From JBAXTZ01 sp041666525 (GTDB taxonomy: Bacteria > Bacillota > Negativicutes > JBAXTZ01): DNA of 64,000 bases. How positions within the stretch are numbered: position 1 is the first letter of the stretch; each line of letters starts with the position of its first letter. A program made the translations under genes and the position numbers. The notes beneath the pieces were generated by a model. It saw only the letters and a program-made list of their open reading frames with translations. It ran no database searches and was not told the DNA's origin. Positions 1-8,624 of this stretch are shown piece after piece. The stretch spans positions 62,001 to 126,000 of the forward strand of contig JBAYGT010000004.1 in NCBI GenBank assembly GCA_041666525.1. Direction: 5' to 3'.

Positions 1-186
1 GCTTATGTGGAAAAAGCAATTGTTGCTGAAAACTCTGAGTTAGGCGAATTTGCCATTGTTGGCCGCGACGCGGCTGAAGGACCGTTTGGCGATAATGGTG
101 GCGTGGTACTGATCGGTGAAGCAACAAAAGTTCCGGCCGGCGCCAGAATTCGTAAAGATGCTACCGTTGGTAAGGATAATGTTTAG
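1..186 (+). CDS. glgC: Glucose-1-phosphate adenylyltransferase, C-terminal end (partial)
   Basis: An open frame runs from the first base to a TAG at 184-186 and gives 61 residues with hexapeptide-like beta-helix character (VEKAIVAENSELGEFAIVG) and a basic tail. The gene is cut by the window start, so the catalytic nucleotidyltransferase domain cannot be seen. The identification rests on this C-terminal left-handed beta-helix and on glgD, glgA and glgP following on the same strand. The full enzyme makes ADP-glucose from glucose-1-phosphate and ATP, the committed step of bacterial glycogen synthesis. A different sugar nucleotidyltransferase cannot be excluded from this fragment alone. Confidence 0.75.
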   Translation, partial: AYVEKAIVAENSELGEFAIVGRDAAEGPFGDNGGVVLIGEATKVPAGARIRKDATVGKDNV

Positions 187-229
187 ATTAACTAATAGTA
201 TTTAGCTAAGATAAGGAGTATATAAACAT

Positions 230-1348
230 ATGAAAAACGTAATGGCGATTCTCAACTTAAATGAGAACGAAGAGAATTTATACGAATTGACTAAACATCG
301 TCCGGTTGCTGCAATTCCCTTTGGCGGACGCTATCGTTTGGTGGATTTCGCGTTATCTAATCTGGTAAATTCCGGAATAATTAACGTTGGAATTTTGATG
401 CCGGAAAAATTCGGACCGCTTATCGATCACATTCGTTCAGGTAAAGAGTGGGACCTTGACCGGCAGCAAGACGGTTTATTCATTCTACCGGCGGCAGATG
501 GCAACGCCAAGCGCCGCGGTCAGCTTTCCCGCGATTTGGAAAACTTCCATGCTAATATCAATTATTTGCGCAACTGTCGTCATGAATATGTGATAATCTC
601 ACCGGCGGGCACGGTTTGCAACATCAATTACAAAAAAGCGTTCATGTTTCACTTGGAAAAAGATGCCGAAATTACCGTAATCTACAAAAATGTCGGCAGT
701 GATTATCCGCTAGAGGGCGCGCTGACAATGGCGGTTGACGAGCGTGGCCGGGTAACCGATATGGCCTACAATGCCCGTGAAACGCACAACGATTGTCTGG
801 CAATGGAAACGTATATTATGAAACGTACCGTGTTGATTGAGATAATCGACAATTGTATTGCCCGCGGCCAAAACAATTTGGCGATGGACGGAATTTTACG
901 TAATCTTGACACCTACCGGGTGTATGGTTATGAGCATGAAGGTTATATCGGACGTGTTGATTCGGTATATAGTTATTACAAACACAACATGGATATCTTA
1001 AATCCTGAAGTTCGTAATGATTTATATTTTGCCAACGGTTTAATCTATACCAAAACCCGTTCAGAAGCGCCGGCAAAGTATTCATCCAGCGCCAAAGTTA
1101 TTAATTCGGTTATTGCCAATGGTTGCCTCATTGAAGGAACAGTGGAAAACAGCGTGTTGTTCCGTGGCGTTCACGTTGCCCGCGGTGCAGTAGTACGTAA
1201 CAGCATTTTGATGCAAAAAGCTCAGGTTGAAGAAAACGCATATGTTGACCGCGTTATTTTCGATAAAAATGTTCGAATTACTAGTGGCCGCAGCATGAAG
1301 GGCGAGACTACCATGCCGATTGTCATTGAGAAAAATTACATCATATAA
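230..1348 (+). CDS. glgD: Glucose-1-phosphate adenylyltransferase subunit GlgD
   Basis: 372 residues, the usual length for GlgD, the second subunit of the heteromeric ADP-glucose pyrophosphorylase of many Bacillota. The N-terminal ~250 residues have the nucleotidyltransferase fold (RPVAAIPFGGRYRLVDFALSN), but the glycine-rich GGxGxRL loop of catalytic GlgC is missing from the start of the protein, as expected for a modulatory subunit. The last ~100 residues form a left-handed beta-helix (VINSVIANGCLIEGTV, NSVLFRGVHV). The start follows an AGGAG at 213-217. It sits 43 bp after glgC and is probably co-transcribed with glgA and glgP. Confidence 0.93.
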   Translation: MKNVMAILNLNENEENLYELTKHRPVAAIPFGGRYRLVDFALSNLVNSGIINVGILMPEKFGPLIDHIRSGKEWDLDRQQDGLFILPAADGNAKRRGQLSRDLENFHANINYLRNCRHEYVIISPAGTVCNINYKKAFMFHLEKDAEITVIYKNVGSDYPLEGALTMAVDERGRVTDMAYNARETHNDCLAMETYIMKRTVLIEIIDNCIARGQNNLAMDGILRNLDTYRVYGYEHEGYIGRVDSVYSYYKHNMDILNPEVRNDLYFANGLIYTKTRSEAPAKYSSSAKVINSVIANGCLIEGTVENSVLFRGVHVARGAVVRNSILMQKAQVEENAYVDRVIFDKNVRITSGRSMKGETTMPIVIEKNYII

Positions 1349-1356
1349 TTGGTTAA

Positions 1357-1392
1357 AAGTTGGAGGTTAGAGGTTTCTAACTTCCAACTTCT
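1357..1392. repeat. Heptad-period palindrome between glgD and glgA
   Basis: The segment reads as five degenerate 7-mers (AGTTGGA, GGTTAGA, GGTTTCT, AACTTCC, AACTTCT). The two arms 1357-1371 and 1376-1390 are reverse complements over 15 bp with one G-U pair and a 4-base loop. No T-run follows, so it is not a standard terminator. It may form an intercistronic mRNA hairpin that affects stability or relative expression of glgD and glgA. It belongs to the 7-bp-period repeat family seen at several other places in the first 25 kb. Confidence 0.75.
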
Positions 1393-1410
1393 ATATGAAA
1401 GGATAAATGA

Positions 1411-2847
1411 ATGAAAAAAGTACTATTAGCAGGAGCAGAATGTGTTCCATTTGTCAAAACCGGCGGCTTGGCAGACGTCATGGGCGCACTGCCCAAAGAA
1501 CTAAAAAAACAGGGCGTTGATGTTCGGGTAGTTATACCCAAATATACAAAAATTCCGGAAAAGTATCGTCATGCCATGGTCTGGAAGAAAAACATCGGTA
1601 TTCCGCTTGGCGCTGATGTCAAATTTTGCGGTATTGAAGAATATGAATATGAAGGCGTAACATTTTATTTTCTGGATAACATGGAATATTTTGATCGTCC
1701 GGATTTGTATGGATATGCGGATGATTATGAGCGCTTTGCGTTCTTTAGCCGCGCTGTTTTGGAATTTTTGCCGCATGTTGATTTCAAACCGGACCTGATT
1801 CATTGTAATGACTGGCAAACCGGAATGGTGCCGCCGTTATTGCACGCCCAGTATATCCGCAACCCGTTCTATGCAAATATCCGCACGCTGTACACTGTGC
1901 ATAACATGAAATATCAAGGGATTTGTGCGGCAAATGTTGCTACACATTTGCTGCATTTCGGGCGCGAGTGGCTGTCTTCAGACAAACTGGAATTCCACGG
2001 TAATGTCAGCTTCATGAAGGGCGGTTTGACTTACGCGGATATTATCAGCACTGTCAGCAATAGCTATGCGGAAGAGATTCAAGAGCCGCAATATGGCGAA
2101 AAACTTGAAGGGCTGCTTCAGGCGCGCAGCAACGATTTGTTTGGAATAGTTAACGGAATTGACTATGATTTGTATAACCCGAAAACCGATAAAAAAATTG
2201 CCGTTAATTATGATATAAAAAGTTTGGGTAAAAAAGTTGAGAACAAATTGGCGTTGCAGGAGCGCCTGGGCTTGCCGGTTAACAAAGACATTCCGGTTAT
2301 TGGCATGGTCAGCCGTCTGATTGCGGCTAAAGGTTTTGGGCTGGTTGAGCAAGTGCTTTGGGAAATGATGGAATATGATAATATTCAATTGGTCATTCTG
2401 GGCACTGGCGATCCGAAATTCGAAGAATTGTTCCGCAATGCGCAAAATATGTATCCGCATAAATTATCGGTGCACATGTATTTTGACGCAACACTGGCTC
2501 AGCAAATATATGCCGGTTGCGATTTGTTCCTGATGCCGTCGTTGTACGAGCCGTGCGGCTTGAGCCAAATTATGGCGATGCGCTACGGGACGGTGCCGAT
2601 TGTACGTGAGACTGGTGGTCTGCGTGATACTGTTCGTGCTTATAATGAACATAGCGGCGAAGGCAATGGTTTCTCGTTCGCATTTGTAAATGCGCATGAT
2701 ATGTTATATACTATCAGGCGCGCCGTGAGTTTCTTCCACGATTCTAAACACTGGGTTAAGATTCAAAAAAATGCAATGAACAGCGATTTTTCTTGGAAAC
2801 ACTCAGCGAAAGAATATGTTGAATTGTATGATTGGACTTGCGCGTAA
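1411..2847 (+). CDS. glgA: Glycogen synthase (GT5)
   Basis: 478 residues, normal for bacterial GlgA, which transfers glucose from ADP-glucose to the non-reducing end of an alpha-1,4-glucan. The ADP-glucose-binding motif KTGGLADV is at residues 16-23. The GT-B C-terminal half has GMVSRLIAAKGFGLV and the LMPSLYEPCGLSQIMAMRYG acceptor/donor motif, followed by ETGGLRDTV. It is preceded by GAAAGGA upstream of the ATG. Gene order glgC-D-A-P indicates one operon for glycogen turnover; no branching enzyme (glgB) is present in this window. Confidence 0.97.
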   Translation: MKKVLLAGAECVPFVKTGGLADVMGALPKELKKQGVDVRVVIPKYTKIPEKYRHAMVWKKNIGIPLGADVKFCGIEEYEYEGVTFYFLDNMEYFDRPDLYGYADDYERFAFFSRAVLEFLPHVDFKPDLIHCNDWQTGMVPPLLHAQYIRNPFYANIRTLYTVHNMKYQGICAANVATHLLHFGREWLSSDKLEFHGNVSFMKGGLTYADIISTVSNSYAEEIQEPQYGEKLEGLLQARSNDLFGIVNGIDYDLYNPKTDKKIAVNYDIKSLGKKVENKLALQERLGLPVNKDIPVIGMVSRLIAAKGFGLVEQVLWEMMEYDNIQLVILGTGDPKFEELFRNAQNMYPHKLSVHMYFDATLAQQIYAGCDLFLMPSLYEPCGLSQIMAMRYGTVPIVRETGGLRDTVRAYNEHSGEGNGFSFAFVNAHDMLYTIRRAVSFFHDSKHWVKIQKNAMNSDFSWKHSAKEYVELYDWTCA

Positions 2848-2878
2848 TTTGTCACAAAGTTAGGAGTAAAATTTCGAA

Positions 2879-5353
2879 ATGATTGCAGATTTTAACAACA
2901 GCGTTGAACCAAAACAGAAAGCCGGGTTGCTCAAGGAGCGGATTGTTGAATATTTACGCGGAGTATATGGCGTCAATGTCGAAAACGCTTCGCGTCAACA
3001 AAAATTCAAGGCAGTAGCGACTTGCGTGCGCTCGGATATTATGGAGTTGTGGGCTAATTCTAAAGATGAAATAATGGATCGTGGCGGAAAGCGGGTTTAT
3101 TATTTATCAATGGAATTTTTGCCGGGCCGGTTGCTTGGCAACAATGTAATGAATCTTGGGTTGATGGCTGAATATAATGAAGCCTGTCGTGAATTGGGAA
3201 TCGACTTTGAAGATGTTCGTGAAGCTGAATCAGATCCGGGACTGGGTAACGGTGGTTTGGGACGATTGGCGGCCTGCTTCCTGGATTCGATTGCCACACT
3301 TGGGTACGTTGGTCATGGTCACGGTATTCGTTACGAATACGGCCTGTTTAAACAACGGATTGTTGACGGCTATCAGGTAGAGCATCCGGATAGTTGGTTA
3401 CGTAACGGTTTTGTCTGGGAAGTAGCCAAACCGGAAGAATCGGAGAACATCCGCTATGGCGGAACTGCCGAACGGGTTGACACCGAAAACGGACCGACTT
3501 TCCGGCATTTTGACTATCAATATGTTCGTGCGGTACCGCATGATGTGCCGATAGTCGGTTATAAATCATCGGTAGTAAATACACTCCGGTTGTGGAGCGC
3601 CGATATTTCTGATGATGACGAAATTGATATGGCGTCATTTAACAAGGGCGACTATATGTCGGCTATTGCCGAAAAAGAATTAGCCGAAGTAATTTCCCGG
3701 GTATTGTATCCGGCCGATGAGCATGAATTAGGAAAAATGCTGCGGCTAAAACAGCAGTATTTCTTTGTTTCGGCGGCCCTGCAGAATATGATTCGTAAAT
3801 ACAAAACTACCGGTATGTCGTTGCATGAGTTTCATGAGCACACCTGTATCCATATGAACGATACCCATCCGACACTGGCAGTGCCGGAATTGATGCGGTT
3901 GTTCATGGAAGAGGGAATGACTTGGGACGAGGCTTGGACGGTAGCAACCAAGACCTTTGCTTACACCAATCATACTGTTATGAGCGAGGCTCTGGAAAAA
4001 TGGCCGGTCAAGTTGTTCGAAAAACTGTTGCCGTGCATTTATCTGATTATTTGTGAAATTAATGAGCGGTTCTGCAATGAAATCTGGGAGCGTTATCCCG
4101 GCGACTATGACCGCTTGTCCACAATGTCGATTATTAGCAATGAGCAAATTAAAATGGCTAATATGGCGATTGTGGCAGCATTCTCGGTAAACGGAGTTTC
4201 CGGATTGCATGCGGATATACTAAAAGCAATTACCTTCAAAGATTTCAATGAGTTTTATCCGAAAAAAATTACCGGAATAACCAACGGTGTAACTCACCGC
4301 CGGTTCTTGGCGAAGGCCAATCCGGAACTTGCAACGATGCTTACAGAGTGCATTGGTTCGGATAAGTGGCTGACGGATGCAACCGAGCTGAAAAAGTTCG
4401 AACGCTTTGCCGATGATGCCGAGATCCAGGGACGATTAGCGGGAATCCGTTGGGCAAACAAGAAGAAAATGGCGGATTATATTCTCTGGCACAATGGTGT
4501 AGTTGTTGATCCGGATTCGATTTTTGATGTGCAAATAAAGCGGTTGCATGAATACAAACGTCAATTGCTAAACGCAATGCATATCATGTATCTTTACAAT
4601 CATTTGCGCGATAATCCGAATTTGCCGATGTATCCGCGTACGTTTATATTTGGTGCTAAAGCTGCGCCGTCATACTACGCAGCCAAGAAAATCATCAAGT
4701 TGATCAATACTTTAGCTACTAAAATCAATAATGATAAGTCAATTAAAGACAAACTCAAAGTTGTCTTCCTGGAAAATTATCGGGTATCGTTGGCTGAAAA
4801 AATCATTCCGGCAACTGATTTGTCCGAACAAATATCGACCGCGGGTAAAGAAGCAAGCGGAACCGGTAATATGAAGTTCATGTTAAACGGCGCACTTACC
4901 ATTGGAACGCTAGATGGCGCGAATGTTGAGATGTGTGACTGCGTTGGTGCTGAGAACATTTATATCTTTGGATTACGTGCGAATGAAGTTGAGGCGTATG
5001 ATCAAAATCGTTCGACCTATAATCCTAAAGAAATTGTCGCCAGCAATCCGGCATTGAAGCGCTTGATGGAGCAAATGTGGCGCGGAGCGCATTTAGAAGG
5101 CGAAGCCGACGACCTGTTCCAGGACTTGTATTACAGCTTGTTGAAGGCGCCGAATGCAGACCCATACTATCATTTTGCTGATTTTGATCCGTATGTTAAA
5201 GCTCAGGCCCAAGTATCGCGTGATTATCTCAACAAGAAATTGTGGTGGCGGAAAGCGATATTAAATATTGCCAACGCTGGCTGGTTTTCGAGTGATCGTA
5301 CAATCGAAGAATATAACACTAAAATCTGGAAATTACCGAAACACAATTTTTAG
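2879..5353 (+). CDS. glgP: Glycogen/starch phosphorylase (GT35)
   Basis: 824 residues, full length for the alpha-glucan phosphorylase family, which releases glucose-1-phosphate from glycogen. The pyridoxal-phosphate lysine lies in EASGTGNMKFMLNG (Lys666). Other family segments are YYLSMEFLPGR, GNGGLGRLAACFLDS and VQIKRLHEYKRQLLN. It begins 31 bp after glgA with GGAG upstream. Together with the synthase it lets one operon both build and mobilise glycogen, so net direction must be set by enzyme regulation rather than transcription. Confidence 0.98.
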   Translation: MIADFNNSVEPKQKAGLLKERIVEYLRGVYGVNVENASRQQKFKAVATCVRSDIMELWANSKDEIMDRGGKRVYYLSMEFLPGRLLGNNVMNLGLMAEYNEACRELGIDFEDVREAESDPGLGNGGLGRLAACFLDSIATLGYVGHGHGIRYEYGLFKQRIVDGYQVEHPDSWLRNGFVWEVAKPEESENIRYGGTAERVDTENGPTFRHFDYQYVRAVPHDVPIVGYKSSVVNTLRLWSADISDDDEIDMASFNKGDYMSAIAEKELAEVISRVLYPADEHELGKMLRLKQQYFFVSAALQNMIRKYKTTGMSLHEFHEHTCIHMNDTHPTLAVPELMRLFMEEGMTWDEAWTVATKTFAYTNHTVMSEALEKWPVKLFEKLLPCIYLIICEINERFCNEIWERYPGDYDRLSTMSIISNEQIKMANMAIVAAFSVNGVSGLHADILKAITFKDFNEFYPKKITGITNGVTHRRFLAKANPELATMLTECIGSDKWLTDATELKKFERFADDAEIQGRLAGIRWANKKKMADYILWHNGVVVDPDSIFDVQIKRLHEYKRQLLNAMHIMYLYNHLRDNPNLPMYPRTFIFGAKAAPSYYAAKKIIKLINTLATKINNDKSIKDKLKVVFLENYRVSLAEKIIPATDLSEQISTAGKEASGTGNMKFMLNGALTIGTLDGANVEMCDCVGAENIYIFGLRANEVEAYDQNRSTYNPKEIVASNPALKRLMEQMWRGAHLEGEADDLFQDLYYSLLKAPNADPYYHFADFDPYVKAQAQVSRDYLNKKLWWRKAILNIANAGWFSSDRTIEEYNTKIWKLPKHNF

Positions 5354-5362
5354 GAGGAAAAG

Positions 5363-6034
5363 ATGGAACTAAACAAGTACATTGACCACACCGTGCTTAA
5401 ACCGGAAACAACTATCGACAAGATTGAAAAACTTTGCGAAGAAGCTATCGAAAACAATTTTGCGGCAGTATGCATCAATCCGTCTTTTGTTGGTATGTGT
5501 TCATACCTGCTAAAAGACAGTGATGTAAAAGTTTGTACGGTTATCGGTTTCCCGTTGGGAATGAATACTATTGCCACCAAAGTTTTTGAGGCAGAAAACG
5601 CAATTCTTAACGGCGCCGATGAGATTGATATGGTTATCAACATTGGCGCGGCTAAAGGCGGCGCGTGGGAATATGTTCTCGAAGATATCTCTGCTGTGGC
5701 CAATGTCGTTCACAAACACGGAAAAATTCTAAAAGTTATTGTTGAAGTATGTCTGTTAACCGAAGAAGAGCAACACAAAGTTGCTGAAGTCGTGCTGGCG
5801 TCCGGCGCGGACTATATCAAAACGTCAACCGGATTTTCAACTGGCGGGGCAACTTTAGCGGCGTTGAAAATCATGAATGAGCATTGCGGCGGAAAAATCG
5901 GTATCAAAGCCGCCGGCGGCGTGCGCAACATGGCTGATGCTCAAGCATTTATCGAAGCAGGAGCAACTCGTCTGGGAACAAGTTCCGGCGTGGCATTGGT
6001 TACTACCGGTGAAGCCAAGGCCGGGCAATACTAA
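5363..6034 (+). CDS. deoC: Deoxyribose-phosphate aldolase
   Basis: 223 residues, the family's usual length. DeoC cleaves 2-deoxyribose-5-phosphate to glyceraldehyde-3-phosphate and acetaldehyde in deoxynucleoside salvage. The Schiff-base lysine is Lys153 in ADYIKTSTGF, and other family segments are IDHTVLKPET at the N-terminus and GIKAAGGVR near residue 180. AGGAGG lies just before the ATG, 9 bp after glgP, so it is co-transcribed with the glycogen genes. Placing a pentose-phosphate aldolase beside glycogen phosphorylase suggests a shared carbon and energy salvage unit. Confidence 0.97.
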   Translation: MELNKYIDHTVLKPETTIDKIEKLCEEAIENNFAAVCINPSFVGMCSYLLKDSDVKVCTVIGFPLGMNTIATKVFEAENAILNGADEIDMVINIGAAKGGAWEYVLEDISAVANVVHKHGKILKVIVEVCLLTEEEQHKVAEVVLASGADYIKTSTGFSTGGATLAALKIMNEHCGGKIGIKAAGGVRNMADAQAFIEAGATRLGTSSGVALVTTGEAKAGQY

Positions 6035-6043
6035 GGAGAAATG

Positions 6044-7117
6044 ATGGAAATTTTTCAAAAACTGCAGGAGTATCATTACGAGCAACTGATGTTTTGTCAT
6101 GACGCAACTTCAGGATTAAAAGCTATCATTTGTATACACGATACCACGCTTGGCCCGGCATTGGGCGGCACCCGGATGTGGGATTATGAATGCGAAGAAG
6201 ACGCGTTAACCGATGTTCTGCGTTTGGCACGCGGTATGACTTATAAAGCGGCGGTTGCCGGATTAAATCTTGGTGGCGGCAAAGCGGTCATCATCGGTAA
6301 TTCCAAAAAAGATAAGAGCGAGTCATTGTTCAGGTCTTTTGGCCGTTATGTGCAAAGTTTGGGTGGCCGGTACATCACCGCTGAGGACGTCGGCATTGGG
6401 CCGGCAGACATGGATTACGTGCGTATGGAAACCAAACATGTTACCGGACTGGAATATCATTCCGGTAGCAGCGGCGATCCGTCACCAGTTACTGCCTTCG
6501 GCGTGTGGCAGTCAATGCAGGCTTGCGCCAAAGAAGTATGGGGAAAACGCGAGCTGACCGGAAAAACGATAGCCGTTCAAGGACTTGGTCACGTTGGTTA
6601 CTATTTGTGCAAGCATCTTTATGAGGAAGGCGCTAACCTGATAGTTACTGACATCAACGAAGAAAATGTTCAGCGGGTTGTAGATGATTTCGGCGCAAAA
6701 ACTGTAGCGCCAAATGATATTTACGACGTAGATTGTGATGTTTATGCGCCTTGTGCCTTAGGTGCAGTCGTAAACGACAACACAATTGACGGATTCAAGT
6801 GTCAGATTATCTGCGGTGCGGCCAATAATCAGCTGAAAGAATTGCGGCATGGCGAATTGTTACGTAAACGCAATATCTTATATGCGCCGGATTATGTAGC
6901 CAATGCTGGCGGCTTGATTAACGTCGCTGACGAACTTATTGAAGATGGTTACAATCGGGAGCGGGCGATGCGCAAGGCCGGCTTGATCTACGATAGTATC
7001 CGGAAAATTATTGAAATTTCCAAACGCGAGGACATTTCTACTGCGCAGGCCGCAGATATTTTGGCGGAATCGCGGATTGCGACCATTCGCGGCGTTAAGA
7101 AAGTTTTCGTAGCATAA
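6044..7117 (+). CDS. Leucine dehydrogenase-type Glu/Leu/Phe/Val dehydrogenase
   Basis: About 357 residues, close to the ~365 of leucine dehydrogenases rather than the ~420-450 of glutamate dehydrogenases. It would reversibly deaminate a branched-chain amino acid with NAD. Family segments are GPALGGTRMW, RGMTYKAAVAGLNLGGGKAVI with the catalytic lysine, and the Rossmann motif GLGHVGYYL. Two ATGs are adjacent (6041 and 6044); the second sits better relative to GGAG at 6035-6038. It follows deoC by 9 bp and is the last gene before a terminator. Specificity for Leu, Val or Phe cannot be read from the sequence. Confidence 0.9.
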   Translation: MEIFQKLQEYHYEQLMFCHDATSGLKAIICIHDTTLGPALGGTRMWDYECEEDALTDVLRLARGMTYKAAVAGLNLGGGKAVIIGNSKKDKSESLFRSFGRYVQSLGGRYITAEDVGIGPADMDYVRMETKHVTGLEYHSGSSGDPSPVTAFGVWQSMQACAKEVWGKRELTGKTIAVQGLGHVGYYLCKHLYEEGANLIVTDINEENVQRVVDDFGAKTVAPNDIYDVDCDVYAPCALGAVVNDNTIDGFKCQIICGAANNQLKELRHGELLRKRNILYAPDYVANAGGLINVADELIEDGYNRERAMRKAGLIYDSIRKIIEISKREDISTAQAADILAESRIATIRGVKKVFVA

Positions 7118-7126
7118 TCTATGAAA

Positions 7127-7154
7127 AGCTGAAATCTGAGAGCTGAAAGATGAG
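7127..7154. repeat. Four tandem degenerate heptads
   Basis: Immediately after the dehydrogenase stop codon lie AGCTGAA, ATCTGAG, AGCTGAA and AGATGAG in exact 7-bp register. This is a short member of the 7-bp-period repeat family of the first 25 kb, here without a clear inverted partner. Confidence 0.65.
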
Positions 7155-7175
7155 TTGTCAGATTATTAAGGATTG

Positions 7176-7215
7176 AAGGGAAAGTGAAAATAGATTTGCT
7201 TTCCCTTTTCTTTTT
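7176..7215 (+). terminator. Rho-independent terminator of the glycogen operon
   Basis: A perfect 9-bp stem pairs AAGGGAAAG (7176-7184) with CTTTCCCTT (7199-7207) around a 14-base loop and is followed by a T-rich run. It closes the glgC-to-dehydrogenase transcription unit. Confidence 0.8.
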
Positions 7216-7269
7216 GCTTTACTCGATTATTTGACAATTTTATCACTTGACTACTCGTACGGGGGCAAT

Positions 7270-8046
7270 ATGCTATACGACACTCATTTGCATACTGAAA
7301 TATCTGATGACAGTACCGTGAAAATCGTTGATTATCTTCACCGGGCACAGGCGCTTGGTATCGGCATTACGCCTACCGAGCATCTTGATTATGATCATCC
7401 TCACAATCAAGGTTTCGTGCCGGACATCAACAAGTATTTTCGTGATTATTCCCAATTTCGCGGCAAAGGTTGCTATTTGGGAATTGAAGTAGGAATGCAG
7501 ACGCAAACCGCGGAAAAAAACCGTCAGGTGGTTGAAAAATACAATTTTGATCATATATTGTGCTCGTTCCATATATTGGACGGAAAAGATCTTATTGGCA
7601 ATTCGCTGTATCAGCAGCCGAAGCTGAAAGTTTTTCACGATTATTTTCGACGGATGTATGAAAATCTGAAATTGCATAGTTATATGACATCGCTTGGGCA
7701 TATCGACTATATTTCGCGCAGCTTTTGCGCCAAATATCCTGATCCGGAAATATATTATGGTGAATTTGCCGAAGAAATTGACGCTGTGCTGCTATGGTTA
7801 GCGAATAATAACAAAGCCATCGAAATCAATACCAGACGCTTTCCCAATGAAACTGCCTTTCAGTCGCTTAAGGTACTGCTGAAAAGATTTGCAGAGCTTG
7901 GCGGCAAAATCTGTACGTTCGGATCTGATAGTCACGTAGTTTCAGCGCTTGGCGGACACTTTGCTTTAGCCTGTCAACTGGCCTGGGACTGCAAGCTGCA
8001 GCCGGTATATTTCGTTGAGCGGCAGCCAGTCGAAATGCAGCCATGA
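7270..8046 (+). CDS. PHP-domain phosphoesterase (histidinol-phosphatase HisK/HisJ type)
   Basis: About 258 residues. The protein opens with the PHP metal-binding motif DTHLHTEISDDS, followed by TEHLDYDH, LGHIDYI and a C-terminal GSDSHV, which are the histidine/aspartate clusters of the trinuclear metal centre. HisK-type members dephosphorylate histidinol phosphate, but there are no other his biosynthesis genes nearby, so another phosphate ester is possible. An upstream TTG at 7231 would extend the frame; ATG 7270 is preferred because it starts right at the PHP domain and follows GGGGGC. It overlaps rlmH by 4 bp (ATGA). Confidence 0.8.
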   Translation: MLYDTHLHTEISDDSTVKIVDYLHRAQALGIGITPTEHLDYDHPHNQGFVPDINKYFRDYSQFRGKGCYLGIEVGMQTQTAEKNRQVVEKYNFDHILCSFHILDGKDLIGNSLYQQPKLKVFHDYFRRMYENLKLHSYMTSLGHIDYISRSFCAKYPDPEIYYGEFAEEIDAVLLWLANNNKAIEINTRRFPNETAFQSLKVLLKRFAELGGKICTFGSDSHVVSALGGHFALACQLAWDCKLQPVYFVERQPVEMQP

Positions 8047-8522
8047 AAATCAGTATCGTAGCTATCGGAAAAATCAAAGAGAAATATTTACGGGATGGAA
8101 TTGCCGAATATTTGAAGCGATTGACGCTATATTGCAAACTGGACATAGTAGAGTTGGCTGAAGAACGGATGCCGGAAAATCCCGGCGACAAAGAAAAAGC
8201 CGCTTGCCTGGAAAAAGAAGGCGAGCGGATATTGCAAAACGTGCGTGTTGGCTCGGTATGTATCGTGCTCGATGTCGCTGGGAAAAACCTTGCCAGCGAA
8301 CAGCTGGCGGCAGAACTTGACCGGTGTGGCATTTGTGGTCAAAGCGACATTACATTTGTTATTGGCGGAGCGTTTGGGTTAAGCCGAGTGGTGCGGGCGC
8401 GTGCCGAGATATTGTTGTCGTTTTCGAAAATGACCTTTACTCATCAAATGATTAGATTGCTATTGGTAGAACAGATATACCGGGCGTTCAAGATTATCAG
8501 GCGCGAAAAGTACCATAATTGA
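8043..8522 (+). CDS. rlmH: 23S rRNA (pseudouridine1915-N3)-methyltransferase
   Basis: 159 residues, the standard RlmH length. It methylates pseudouridine 1915 in helix 69 of 23S rRNA using S-adenosylmethionine. The SPOUT-class motif FVIGGAFGLS and the strongly conserved C-terminus (SKMTFTHQMIRLLLVEQIYRA and REKYHN) are clear. The start overlaps the stop of the PHP gene, which indicates translational coupling. Confidence 0.96.
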   Translation: MKISIVAIGKIKEKYLRDGIAEYLKRLTLYCKLDIVELAEERMPENPGDKEKAACLEKEGERILQNVRVGSVCIVLDVAGKNLASEQLAAELDRCGICGQSDITFVIGGAFGLSRVVRARAEILLSFSKMTFTHQMIRLLLVEQIYRAFKIIRREKYHN

Positions 8523-8624
8523 AAATTTATTTTTAATTATCAAAATTTAGCAGGATTTTTCGAATTGACGTCGAAACATAGTTCAGGAGAATCTACTAAA
8601 TAATTTTCGAAGAGGAGACGACTT

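Noticed and set aside
7231..7236. TTGACA as the -35 of a PHP-rlmH promoter
   Set aside because: No acceptable -10 is found at 16-18 bp spacing.
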